Part shown: in pieces, positions 22,121-34,259 of the stretch
Layout: the number at the start of each line of letters is the position of its first letter
Numbering within the stretch: position 1 is the stretch's first letter
From: Anaeramoeba flamelloides
Taxonomy: Eukaryota > Metamonada > Anaeramoebidae
NCBI GenBank assembly: GCA_027625915.1
Contig: JANTQA010000036.1
Span: 12,855,001-12,919,000 of the forward strand
DNA: 64,000 bases
Direction: 5' to 3'
Program-made: the position numbers and the translations under genes
Notes under the pieces: model-generated
Told to the model about the DNA's origin: nothing
Seen by the model: only the letters and a program-made list of their open reading frames with translations
The model's database searches: none

Positions 22121-25100
22121 TTACCAATTAGCGGGTTGAATTTTTAAACTAAGATCCCACATTTCATTTTCTGTCAACACATTGTCCCGTTCAAAATACT
22201 CTTTAACTTGCCTGAAATAAAAAAAATTATATTTCACTGCTTGACATTTTTTAATTTGTGATATAACATTATAAATTCTTTTTTGTTTTTTTAAATTGAT
22301 TAAATTTCCATTGACCCTCTCTGGCAATTCTTGTATGTAGGTCAGGTCTGAAAGGAATACGCCTAAATACGGTACCATTGGATAAGAGCTTTCGTTAAAT
22401 GCCTTTCTTAATTCTTGGTAACTACCGCCGGCATTGGTTAAATTACTTAATGAATGGAAAGATTCCATGAATTTCTTAGGTATTCTTTTCCATGTGTTTT
22501 CTAAACGGTGCACGGAAGAGCATTCTAATCCGCTCATTATTGCCATCACGTCATTATAATTATTGAACGCCTTCAATTGCAAGGCAATTTTTATTAATTT
22601 GACGAAATATTTCACTCTTAATTTTTCGTTTATAACCTCCTTTAAAATGATGCCACTGACCCAATCAGAAATCCTATTAAACCTTTCGATTAGCGCAATA
22701 ACATTTGGGCTGATCTGCTGTTTATTCTTTCTCGTCCAAGCACAGTATAACAATTCATTCGTTTTGATTTTGGATAATAAATTTTGGCCAAATAATGAGA
22801 AATAATGCGCCAAATGGATTTCTTTAAAATCCAATATTGTTAACTCTTCCAAATCTTTAAATTTTGGTGTTTTCAAACGCAGAGGCTTGACCAATGGGTA
22901 TTTGATTTTCTTTTCAATGTCTTCAAAAGTCCTCCAATTTTGCACTGGCTTCACTCTCGTCTTTTTTGTTGATAATAATTCAATACCCATCGCTTCTTTT
23001 CGAATTTCCTCATTCGTGTTATTTTCTTTAATTAAGATATTCCGAACAAAATTTAAGACGGAATTTTTAATTTCAGTCGATAGTTTTAATCCGCGGTATT
23101 TCATAATCGTTAATATGATTTTTAAAATTAATAATTGGATTGGTTCTTTTTCCTTTTTGGCGAATTTCTTTTGTGTTTTTGGATTGATTTCTGGAAATTG
23201 AAACCTTTCAAATAATTTATTAAAAAACAATTCATAATCAATCATGGGTAAAATTAATTCAAATATTAGATCTAAAAGTCTTGGATGATAATATTTTGGG
23301 GTAGTTAACATTTCAACCAGTTTATTAAAGCTAATGAATCCGACCATTTCCCAATTGTATTCCTTCCTTTCACTTACCTTTTCATTTTCTTTTTCAATTA
23401 TAATTTCAATTTCTTTTTCTTTTTCAATTTCAATTTCTTTTTCTTTTTCTTTTTCTTTATTATTTTTTTTTTCAAATTCATCTTCAAAAATTATGTTTGG
23501 TAATTCTTTTCCATATTCTAACCAAAACGGTAATTCATCATTTATTTGATTTATATCCTGTTCCAAGTTATTTTCATTTTCATTTAATATTAAATGCTTT
23601 TCTTTTTCTTTTTCCTTTTCTTCTTTCTTCTTTTCAATTTTAATTAATTTTAAGACCGAACCTTGCCCAATTCCTTGTTCACATAATTTCTTATTCATTT
23701 TTAACATTAGTAATTCTGAAACTTGTTGATCAGCTAACTTTTTATTTAATTTATATTCAACATTTAATAACATATATTCAGTGATTATTGATTTTTCAAG
23801 ATCTGATGTTTTTAAATATTTTTTTAAATATTCAATGAATTCTTTAACAGTAACATTAAAATCAATTATAAATTTAATATGTTTTTTTGGTGGTACTATA
23901 ACAGTTATCTTCCCAGGTTTTCTTTCCAATTTTACATATCCAAAATCAAATACCTAGAAAATATAAAATTTAGATTTTACAAAAAAAAATTAAATTCATT
24001 AATTTAAATTAAAGTTTCGAAAATATTATTTTTCATTTTGAAATTAATAATAAAAAAAAATTTATAAAACATTAAAATTAGTAATTTTTATCAATATAAA
24101 ATATATTTTGAAATTTTTCAAAATTTTGATTAAATTAGATATTTGTCCTTTGAAATCAAAAATCGTTTATTTGTGACTTTATTTGTAAAAAGATAAAAGC
24201 AAATCCAAAAGTGTAATCTTTAATTTTTCGATTTTTTTGAATTTTTTTTATCATGATATTTTTATAGTTTTATGATGATATACTTTGAATCTAGAAATTT
24301 GTTCCAGAAATACCATTGAAATTAATCAAAGAGTAAAATAAAAAAACCATACACGTCAAGCTATTTATTTTCAAATTTATTTTCTTTATAAAAACCAAAT
24401 TCAGAAAGATCACGTTTCCAAATAAATTTGTTGAAATCAAGTTGGAAAAAAAAAAAAAATTCAATAAAGGTATATTTTATTCGATTTATTGTTTCTAATG
24501 TTCTTAATTTGAATGGGAATAAACAAGAATTTTCCTTGAATTTCTATCGTTATTATTTATTTTCTTTTAATTGAAAAAAATCTTTGATATAAATTTATTT
24601 TCAAAATTCTTTTTTCAAAGATTATTCTCAAAATAAATAAAAACCAAGAATACCCTAATAAAAAAAATTTTTATAACATGTTACAAAAGTGTTGTAAAGG
24701 TTTAAAATTTTATAAAAAATTATGAAATTTTTTAATAACAACTTTTCTAACATTTATGTTTGTTATAAATTGTGCTATAAAATTTATAAAATGCTATAAA
24801 CGTGATATGTATTTTTTTTTAAACTCAAACTTTTTATTTGTAAAAAATTACAAGTATATAATTCCTCATAACTACCGATAAGATTGAGATTAGAACACTT
24901 AAAGGTTTAGGATAGTATTGTAGACGATGTGTAAAGATTTTGGGAAATCCTTTAGTAATTAGGTAAAGTTTGAAAATTTTCTGATCCTCTAATTTTCAAT
25001 TCAATTTGAGTAAATAGAGTCAGCATTTTACCAATAAATTTGACTTTAAAAATGATATTTAATGTATACTAGAAGTGTTTAGCCAATATCTTTGTGAAGT

Positions 25101-28100
25101 ACTAACCCCTTAAATATAAAAAGATCGCCGCGCTCAAGGATTTACGACATTGGAAAATTAATTTGGGTTAAGGATCCCAATTATTTAATCAATAGAAGAC
25201 AAAGAAAAAAAGTCCATCAATTTTCCGGTAAAGGTTGGAAATTGAATGAATTCCCTTTCTTTGTTTAAAAACAATGCCGAAAACCAACCAGCGTTTTTTG
25301 TTTTGGTTCAAAAGAAAATCAATCTCATTTTTTAAAAAATAAAAAAACGTTTGGTCTCTTTTTTTGTCTGAAAAAAGGAGAAAAGAGACCATTTTTTGAA
25401 GAATTTCAAAATTAGAAAAAAAAATATTTTCAAATTTTTGAAAAAAATTCAAAAAAAAAACATTTTACTTGGGGTACAAAAAAACTTTTTAATGAAGTTT
25501 TTTTTTTTTTACCTTTTTTTTTTAAATCTCTTTTTATTTCTGGCTTTTCTTTCTCTTTTTCTTGTCTTGGTTTAGGAATAAATTTTTTCTTTTCATTTTT
25601 TAAAGAAAAGATATCCTATGAGTTATAATCTTTCCTACATTATAGTCTTGATAAAAACCCCTAAATACAATTTTCGAGTTTTAGGAAGTGCCGTAGAGTG
25701 TCATAGAGTGCCGTATAGTGCCTAGGCTTTCTTTAATTTTGAGAAATAAACCGAAAATTTTTAAAATTTTCGTTTTATTTCTAAAATTAACAAAAATCTA
25801 ACGTGAAGTGCCGTAAAGTGCAGTAGAGTGTCTAGCTTTTCCAAAATTTAAAAGAATGGAGAAAAATCAAAGATTTTACTCAATTCTTTTAAATTCTGGA
25901 AAAGCTAACTGCGGTTTTTTTCATTTTTGTTTTTGTTTCGAAAATCTATTGATTTTCTAATCAAAACAAAAATTAAAAAAAACCTAACGTGAAGTGCCTA
26001 GGTTTTTTTGAATTTGAGAAATTAAACGAAAATTAAATAAATTTTCGTTTTATTTCTCAAATTAAAAAAAACCTAACGTGAAGTGCCTAGGTTTTTTTGA
26101 ATTTGAGAAATTAAACGAAAATTAAATAAATTTTCGTTTTATTTCTCAAATTAAAAAAAACCTAACGGCAAACATGGTGGTAAATTTGTTGAATAACCTC
26201 TCTTCATAAATAAAAACAAAAATATAAGTTATTTTTAATTATTAATAGTAAAAGAGAGGTTTTGATGATAACAGTATTATCAAAAAATTATCAATAAATT
26301 TGAGATAATATTAAAAAGTTGTGATTCATCCAATTTTATTGCAATAAAACCAAAAAATGATAAAAGGAAAATCAACAAAATTGCCGCAATAAAATAAAAA
26401 TTATTTTTTTGAATTAAAACAAAAAATATCTTGAATTTTATCAAGCCTTGAGACCTAGCCAAACTCTTTTCCTCTTTAAAAGTATTGAAAAGTGCTTGGA
26501 AGGGTGTTAGTGGTAAATTGTCTAAAAGTGTTTGATAGGGTTTTAAGACTCAAAGCTTTTAAAAAGGGATTGAGTTTTTTTATCAATGAAAAGAAAAATA
26601 TTTTTCTTTTCATTTTTTTTTTTAACAATATTAACCAAATTCTAAAATGAGTTATATAATTTAACAAATAATAACCAAGTCTGAAAAGATGTAATGAAGC
26701 TATAATAGATGTGTGTTTTTAAAATTAGATATTGCCCTCACAAGTTAAATCATCAAAAAGAAGACAGAGGAATTTCCCTTCTTATTAGTTATTGATCATA
26801 AAAAAACTTACAACTCTAGTTGTGCTTTCTATTCAATAAGAAGATACTCAAAGAAGTAGTAGAAGAAGAAAACATGTTATCTAACAATCTTAATAATTAG
26901 TGATAATATGGCTAGATAGGTTATTGAGAAAGCTTTTGAAAAGTAAACTATCTCCTTTAAACCTGACATCGAGTAAAGGAAATGATTTAACCCAAAGATA
27001 CATATCCTAAAAAGAATTTATGAAACTTTGGCTGTTTTAGATGCATGTTTATTCATTCTAATTTATAATACCACAATAGATTGAGAAACTGATGATTTCA
27101 CATTTTGTTGTTACTTGGGTTGATCTTAAAGAAGAGATAGGGTTGTTAACCAAATCCAAATAAAATTAGAATCAAACTCTTGATCTGTTCTTTGATTCGA
27201 TTTAAATGTTTTTTTTTGTGTTGTTTTTTAAGAACAAACTACTTTTTTTTTTGACTATATCTATTTATTTATCAAACAAAAATTTTTTCTTTTAAAAATT
27301 ATTATTGAATTAGTCCTAAAATCTATCAACTATTGTATCTCAATTTAATTTTTATCACGGTATTGTGGAATTTATCACGATTTTTGACAATTATCTTGAT
27401 TTTATGATATTATTGCGATTTGTTTATAGAATATCTTGATTTTTATAGACTATCGCGATATTATTGATTATCACGATTTTATGTAATATCACGATTTTAT
27501 AATATTAATCACGTTTTTTGAAACTTTATCGTAAATAGAAAGAGAAGTAGTAAATTGCTATAATAAACAAATAAAAACTAAAGAAATATCTTGAAAGGAA
27601 ATGAGTTACATTAGAAGCGCTTAAATGATAGTCCAAGGTCTTTAGCGAATTTGAAGGTATCAAATAACCAAATAATTGAATTCTTTTATTAAGTTCGGCT
27701 TGTATCTCTTCATCAGTTATTTCATTCGGGATTTGAAACCCTGGAAAATCCTGTGATTTTTTGGTCACACGTAATAATGTCTTCATTCTTTTTCGACCAT
27801 TATATAATTTCTGTCTAAAATTAAAATCCTTAAGAGATTTTTCATTATTGTTTACAAAAAAATTATTTGATCTGTTCTGAAGAATATTTCTCCCACCTTT
27901 AATAATAATGCCATAAATGTCTGTTGAAATATTATAACTACTTTGAAAAATATTCATTATTTTTACAATTGGTAAATTAGTTGCAAAAGTTATACAAGAT
28001 TTATTTCGATTTGAAAAATCATTTGATAAATAAAGATCTACATTGTTTGGTATTAGCTTTCTAATCATTAATTTTCGATCTATATAGTCTAATAGTATCT

Positions 28101-29681
28101 CGTCATCATCTAAAAAGTATCCCTTTTCAAGATATTGATCTTTCATCAATTCGTTATATAATTGAATTTTTTCAAATTTTTTTGGTTTTCCTTTTTCCTT
28201 TTCCTTTTCCTTTTCCTTTTCCTTTTCATCATTCCCCTCATTTTCCTTTCCCTTTTCATCATTTCCCTCATTTTTTTCTTGTTTTTCAGTTCCATTCTTT
28301 TCTTCTTTTTCTTTCATTACGTCTTTTTCTTGTACATTTCCATTTTCATTTTCATTTTCTTTTCCATTTTCAATACTATTTTCTTTCTCAATGTCTGGCC
28401 AGTGACCTATAAATTTTGATGTATAAATACCATAATCACAAAATGCACCTGATAATGTTCTAGCAAAATATTTGATTACATCTTTTGGTGTTGTATAATT
28501 ATAAATATAAATTTCTTCATAATTTCCATTAAAAATCACAATTTTAACAGGAATCATTTCTGCTTTGAAAAAATTTAAAGCAACATCCGATTTTTGAAGT
28601 ACTAATGGCTTTTCATCAAATACATTCTCAATAGCCTTTTGCAACTCTTCTTTTATAGTATTAGGCACTGATAGTAAAATATTGGAGAGAGCATCTTGGA
28701 ATTCTTGAAGATCTTCTTTTTTTTGAAGCAATCGAAGTGATAGACGCCCAAATACATTTAAGATCGATACTTTTAATTCCAAACTAACTTGAGAATGATT
28801 TAATAAATTTAAGCAATTAATAAAATATTTTGCTTGAATTTTTAATTTTTTGACATTCTTTGGGTATTCAATAAATTTTTTTATATTTTTATTTTTAGTT
28901 TCATCTTCATTTTCATTTATATTATATTTAGTGTAATAATATAAAATGTCAAGAGTTAAAATTAGAATAATGACATATAATACATTATTTGATTTAATTT
29001 TAATTGAATGTCGCGGATCAATAATTTTTGATAGTTCTTGAAAAAATGTTTCGTTTTGTAAAAGAATTTGAAAAGTTTTTAATTGTTCTAAAGAATTTTT
29101 TTTTCTTTGAATTATAAAGAAAAAAATTGGATTTTAATAATAAAAATAATGGAAATATTTTAATTGAATATTCAATAAATAAGATGAGAGATAAAAGAAG
29201 TGGAAAGTAGGGAAAATATTAAAAATAAACTGATATATATATATATTAAAAACTTACAAATCAGATAAGAAATCAAATGGCGAATTGGGAACCCAAGATA
29301 ATAAAAAAAAGAAAAATCCTAATTGATTTTCATTTAATAATTGGCTACATAATTTTATTGCAGTTTTAGAAAAAGAAGTTTTCATTTTCTTAATTAATAA
29401 ATTCCAATCATGTTTAATATTTTCATAAGTGTTTGCAATGAACCTTTGCCTTGCATGTTGATTACCATCATTTAAATTCCGATTTATTAATGGTGTAACA
29501 AGTAAATTGGTCAAAAATTCAATCATGTTTGAAGATATATTTTGTTTTTCTAATTCAACATTTGCTAATAATAATTCAAGTTGATTATGAGTGATGTTAT
29601 CAATTAATAAAAGTATTCTATATTTATCTCTTGCAGAAAGTTCAAGTATTTTGGATGTTTGATGAGAAGGTAAACTGTTTT

Positions 29682-29731
<50 letters not shown>

Positions 29732-32700
29732 CAGAATAATCAGAATAATAATTATAATAATAATAGGTTTTGGAAAAAATAATTGTTTTTTTTTTTATTT
29801 TTAAGGAAGGAGTTTTTAATTCCTCTTGTTTGCGGTTAGGTTTTTTTTAATTTTAGAAATAAAAAGAAAATTTTTTAAATTTTCGGTTTATTTTCCAATT
29901 TTGGAAAACCTAGGCTCTATACAGCAATCTATGTTAGGTTTTTTTGACTTTTTGAAATTAAAAGAAAATTTATATAAATTTTATTTTCTTCTTAAATTAA
30001 AAAAAAAAACAAACACCATTTGCTTTTCCAGAATTTAAAAGAATAGAGTAAAATCAACATTTTACTCCATTCTTTTAAATTTTGGAAAAGCTAGGAACTC
30101 AATGGCACTCTACGGCTGTTGACGGCGCTTCCCTAATTCATAAATTTTTATTTAGAAATTTTTTTAAAGATTTCCATATACTTTTATTATACACTAGGAT
30201 TAATAAAAAAAAAAAAAATATTTTGTTAATAAAAAAATTAGAAACAAAAATTTTTGATTATTGTTAACATATTTTTAACCAAATATGTTTATATTTGAGT
30301 GTTTATTTTAATTTTTTTTATTATATAGTCGTCGAAAATATCCGTACCCAGAGCAGAAAGTACATGTTTCAAATCAAAAATCAATGCTTTTTTTCATTTT
30401 CTTGTTATTATGCAACATCTTTTTCAGTATCGAATTGTATAACAAAGTTCAAATCAATTTTTAAGGTAAAAGTCTGGTTATTCTCTGTAAAATTTAAATT
30501 ATTCATGCAAATAGTTGAAAATTTTCCATAATATTCACAATTTTTTTAAATTTTCTTGTTTTTAATTTTTAATTCGAGTATCAAATTTACTCTATTTTTT
30601 GAGAAAAATTTTCACATTTTATCCTTCATTTTCCAGAATTTCTTTTTTTTTAGTTGTAGAACTTTAGGAAATCAGTACGATATTTTATTATTGATTATTG
30701 TCAGTTTCTTTTATCATTTAATTCATATGTTTTCTTTAATTAAGAAACACGGGATTTTAATTTAGAACACATGATTACCAAGTTTGACACGGATTATTTT
30801 AACAACAGTAGAATGGATTTTTAAAAGAAAATTTTTATTATTTTTGTTGAAAATCAAATCAATTCCTGATCAAAAAAATTGTTTTTTTAGAATTATTTTC
30901 TCTTTTAAAATAAAAAGTTTGTTTCCAAATAAATCGAAATATTTACAAACAAAACACCAAAACTAATGGCTTTGTATTAAAATGAAAGAAATAAGATTAA
31001 AATTGTTGTGTTGATTTTTCGTTTGTTAAAAATTACTGATAAATTACATATAATTTCAACCAATTTTTTTCTACCTAATTTATGAAATCTCATAGAATAA
31101 TTTAGAAAAGCGATTTTAAGGTTACACATTCGCAAAATGGATGTCTTAACATTTTAAGTTTTTTTTACTATATTTGACCTTTTTTTAAATACTACCAAAC
31201 TTTTCTGATTCCCGAAGGGAGAGGTTTCTATTCAAAATACTTGGGGTTTCTATTAGTAAAAAAATTCAATTTAATAAACAACTTAAAAATGTTTGAGGAA
31301 GAAACAGAAATTTGAAAATCGAAAAAAATTTTCAGAAATCAATAAATAAAAACAACTCCAAACATTTTTAAGTTGTTTATTAAATTGAATTTTTTTACTA
31401 ATAGAAACCCCAAGTATTTTGAATAGAAACCTCTCCCGTCGGGAATCAGAAAAGTTTGGTAGTATTTAAAAAAAGGTCAAATATAGTAAAAAAAACTTAA
31501 AATATTAAGACATCAATTTTTCCACATGTGTAGAGTCATTTCTATGAAAAATAATTGTTGAAGTGAAAAAAAAAAATTTTAGGAATTTTTATGATGAGCT
31601 AAATAACAACCAATAAAAAACCAACATGTGACGTACAATCGATCTCCAAAAATCAAACAATCAAAAAAGAGGACATTATTAGAACAAAGTACCAAAGAGT
31701 GAACACTCAATTTCCAAATTAACTCGTTATGAATTATAATTTTGAAAACAACTGTTCCAGTTTTGAAGTGTTTCTCTTTGGCGTTTTTTGAGATCTATAA
31801 TAGATTTTTTTTTTGATTTCTTTTCTCAAATGAGGTATTTTTATAAAAAGAAAAGTACAAAATCCTTACTTTGTCAAATTTAGAGGGTTACAGAATAACC
31901 AAAAATTAGATTAAATTGAATTAGATTGACTGGGTACTTGACGAAAACAATTTGTTTTAATTGAAGAAAGTTAATCCTTTGGAAATATAAAATAAGAAAG
32001 AATTGGATTTTTTTTTTAAATTTGATTTTTTGAAATTGGGAATTCCTTCCAACTTTTTTTTTTTTGATTGAATTTTTTGCCAAATGAGATCCTCTTGAAC
32101 TTTTTTTATTTTAATTGCTTTTTTGTCAATGAGATTGTGATTTTTTTTTTATTATTTGAATTTTAAAATTGAAGAACATTTGATACTTTTTTTGTTATCA
32201 GATTTTTTTAATTTTGAGATCCTGTAAATTTTTTTTTGGTTATTTGAGTTTTTATCATTTAGATTCTTTGAATTTTTTTTTTTTGGTTGCCTTTTGAGAA
32301 TTCAAATTAAACTTTTTTTTTTGATTTGAATTTTTTATCAATTTTATCCTCGGATATTGAGAATTTTGTTTGTGTTATTTGAATTTTGTCAACCAAAAGA
32401 AATTAAATTTCACAATTTCATTTTTGGGTGGTAAGCCAACCCTTGAGTATGAAGTAAATGTACGGTAAGTGACTAAACCCTTAATTATAAATATTTAAAA
32501 GTGGATGTGAGATTAGGAATTTTCTCAATATTGATTACTAAGACAATTAAAAAAAAAGTTCTTATTTAATTTAAATAAATCAGGAATACTGATAAATTCA
32601 TCACAAAAGTTACAAAATTTTTGTTTCATTTTCCTTTTTCCAAATTTTGTAACTGAGCTTTGGATAATGAATTTTGTTGGTCTAAATATAAACAGACTTT

Positions 32701-33917
32701 GTAAAATCGGTTGACCTTCAAAATATTTTTAACTTGTTTGGATAAAGCAGAAGAAAGAATTGTATTTGGTTTAAAATCTAAAAAAACTTTGTGTATTGCT
32801 TTGATCTTGTAAATATTCTATATCAAGAAATGTTTTGAAACCAGAGTTATCGGATTTTAGAAAAAATGAAAATGAAGTTACATTTTTTTGGAATTATCAG
32901 TAAGAAATTTATTTTCCTTTCAATTTTTTTCAACAATTTAATAGCTTTGAAGAAGATGTTGGATTAACAATTAAACAAGGATTGCAACCAAATCGGTTTT
33001 AAACTTCATTGTTTGCTTTGTAGATTCAATTAATTTTTCATTCAAAGCAATTATTCAACGAGCCAAGTGAATTTTAATTTTAACTAATTCTTTGAAAAAT
33101 ATGAGTAGATGGGCACTTGGCCACAATTCCCAAAAAATTTTATTCCATGCCGTGATTGTAAAAACGTATTCACACCAAAATTAAGAAGAAAAAAAAAAGA
33201 TAAAGGGCAAATAAATAATAAAAAAAAAAAAAAAGATTAAAAAATTTAAGATAAAAAAGGATTAGTATCTATTTACCGATATGCAGAGAACAAAGATCCG
33301 AGTTGTTGATTTAATTCTTTAACATCAGGGAGTTTCGCAAGCACTTGGTTGGAAGAAAGTGCAAAAATTGGAATACTTCGTAAGCTCTGTATTTGTTCAT
33401 AGTCTAAACCAAATCCATGCGATTTTTTTTTTTTTTTTTTTTTCTTTTGTTTCTTCTGGCTTTGGGGATTTTGTTTCTTTGGTTTGGTTTGTTTTTTTTG
33501 CTTATTGGAGTTCTTTCTTTTGTATTGTTTGTGTAAAGTATCTGAATTTTCAGAGTTTGTTCGGTTCTCTGTTCCCTTTGTTCTTGAATGTTTTCGAATG
33601 ATCTTGTTTTGTGGTTGGACAGTTTCATGTTTCTCTTTCCTTGCTTTGAATTCGGGGTTTTTTTTTTTTGATAGCTTGGGTGGTCTCTTTGTTTGTTGTT
33701 TCTTATTCAATTCACTCTCCTTTGAAGCCCCAGAAATTGGTAAGTCATTTTTCTTTATTTTGATACTTCGAAGGTCAGTTGGTGGAACAGATCCAATTTC
33801 TTCAAATTCATCACTATCACCAAAATCAGAAAAAGAAAAATCTGTAGATGATTCTGAAGATCCTGAATCACTCCACTCAAGATTTGATAAGTTTTTTGAA
33901 TAGTTTCTTTTCATCAT
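22121..33917 (-). CDS. RasGEF (CDC25-domain) protein with talin-F0-like ubiquitin folds (four exons)
   Basis: Guanine-nucleotide exchange factor that would activate a Ras-family GTPase. Exons (minus strand): 33917-33277, 29674-29258, 29104-27610, 23953-22121. Phases agree throughout and give 1461 residues plus TAA. Residues 1-213 are Ser/Lys/Glu-rich and disordered. About 214-530 is all-helical, possibly armadillo-like. Two regions, from about 538 (VKIVIFNGNYEEIYIYN...GYFLDDDEILLDYI) and about 728-950 (GYLIPSNSLKTLDY...KPGKITVIVPPKK), follow the order of talin F0/F1 ubiquitin-like folds and are separated by a Glu/Lys/Asn tract. RasGEF_N lies at about 1053-1160 (EMVGFISFNKLVEMLT). The CDC25 domain, about 1223-1458, has LDFKEIHLAHYFSLF, RFNRISDWVSGIIL, AIMSGLECSSVHRL and VPYLGVFLSDLTYI. 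The catalytic half is certain. The talin-like reading is inference. Introns are 3602, 153 and 3656 bp. Confidence 0.85.
24820..25400 (-). repeat. Dispersed repeat, inverted copy of 2260-3000 (RasGEF intron 3)
   Basis: The minus strand matches 2.26-2.76 kb, including TAGTTATGAGGAATTATA, CTAAAGGATTTCCCAAAATC and the peptide VFKQRKGIHSISNLYRKIDG. It lies in intron 3 of the RasGEF gene and does not interrupt the phase-matched exons. Confidence 0.55.
25680..26168. repeat. Hairpin-mosaic repeat cluster 4 (RasGEF intron 3)
   Basis: The clearest cluster. Linkers GTGCCGTAGAGTGTCATAG, GTGCCGTATAGTGCCTAGG and GTGCAGTAGAGTGTCTAG separate hairpins. One is at 25835-25908 (AGCTTTTCCAAAATTTAAAA pairing with TTTTAAATTCTGGAAAAGCT). 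The two tandem hairpins at its right end are listed separately. Confidence 0.75.
25982..26159. repeat. Exact 2 x 89-bp tandem of a hairpin unit
   Basis: The unit begins ACCTAACGTGAAGTGCCTAGG less one base and contains an inverted repeat (GAGAAATTAAACGAAAATT against AATTTTCGTTTTATTTCTC). Units start at 25982 and 26071, and a third begins at 26160 then diverges. The two copies look identical, so the duplication is recent or maintained. Confidence 0.8.
26255..27535. mobile_element. Iteron-flanked non-autonomous element (RasGEF intron 3)
   Basis: Both flanks carry degenerate ATCACGA/ATCGCGA/ATCTTGAT units (26.26-26.45 kb and 27.35-27.53 kb, for example TATCACGATTTTATGTAATA). The middle (26.6-27.25 kb, containing ATATGGCTAGATAGG and AGTAGTAGAAGAAG) is matched in reverse orientation near 41.86-42.47 kb. 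Non-coding. The right iterons abut exon 3 of the RasGEF gene. Confidence 0.5.
29684..29767. repeat. (AAT)n microsatellite at a splice acceptor
   Basis: About 25 AAT units with two CAG interruptions, directly upstream (on the minus strand) of the ACAG acceptor at 29676-29675 of RasGEF exon 2. In the exon frame it would read as poly-Leu, so I treat it as intronic. Confidence 0.7.
29820..30130. repeat. Hairpin-mosaic repeat cluster 5 (RasGEF intron 1)
   Basis: Carries TTTTTAATTTTAGAAATAAA, AACCTAGGCTCTATACAG and the hairpin CTTTTCCAGAATTTAAAAGA paired with TTTTAAATTTTGGAAAAGCT. It ends in GGCACTCTACGGC, the reverse of the usual linker. Confidence 0.65.
30326..30808. mobile_element. Mariner-like MITE (CWGT-GTCAAAATAA family), copy 2
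   Basis: Right end reverse complement CTGTTGTTAAAATAATCCGT, left end TAGTCGTCGAAAATATCCGT, with TA at both sides (30324-30325, 30809-30810). It is homologous to 53390-53880: both encode the meaningless but shared peptide VKFKLF.QIVENFP. It lies in RasGEF intron 1. Confidence 0.65.
31123..31532. mobile_element. Foldback (palindromic) element, copy 1
   Basis: A 410-bp near-perfect palindrome with arms of about 175 bp and a loop of about 55 bp centred near 31.33 kb. Arm blocks: GATGTCTTAACATTTTAAG, TACTACCAAACTTTTCTGAT and TAGAAACCCCAAGTATTTTG each have the reverse complement in the other arm. A related element is at 55219-55623. It lies in RasGEF intron 1, so its transcript could form a long hairpin. 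Confidence 0.8.
31540..33270. other. Remainder of RasGEF intron 1
   Basis: T-rich from 31.8 to 32.4 kb on the plus strand, with degenerate repeats of TTTTGAATTTTT and GATCCTTTGA-like units. I see no gene or recognisable transposon. The donor GTAAAT of exon 1 is at 33276-33271 (minus strand). Confidence 0.4.
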
Positions 33918-34130
33918 TCTCAATAAAAATAACTAAATCAAAAAAGGATTAAATTGAAAAAAAATGATCCAAAATAATTACAAGCACTACAAGAATAGCA
34001 CAAAAATTGTAGTCACTTTTTTTCCTTAGCAACACTTTGTTTTTTTGAAATTGTTCCAAATTTTGAAGGTAATCACAAGATCACAATGCAACAACTTTCA
34101 ATTTATAAGTTTTTACAAGTCAAACTTTTA

Positions 34131-34145
34131 AAAACATGTAATTTA
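34131..34145. repeat. LINE target-site duplication, 3' side
   Basis: AAAACATGTAATTTA, identical to 39735-39749. It is followed by T15 (34146-34160), the poly(A) tail of the minus-strand LINE. Confidence 0.9.
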
Positions 34146-34259
34146 TTTTTTTTTTTTTTTATTTTTGAAGAGAGAAAATTGCTTTTCTCCTGTGTGCCCT
34201 AATTTCTAAACTTTTTTTTAGAAATTTTGTTAAAGAATCACAAATTTTATTATCACTTA

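Noticed and set aside
23334-23549. Plus-strand open frame of Phe/Ser repeats
   Set aside because: Antisense shadow of the Glu/Lys/Ile tract in the RasGEF protein.
33273-33923. A stand-alone Lys/Ser-rich protein
   Set aside because: The apparent stop falls just inside a GTAAAT donor and the phase matches RasGEF exon 2 (TTTACC after ACAG), so it is better read as the disordered N-terminus of the RasGEF.
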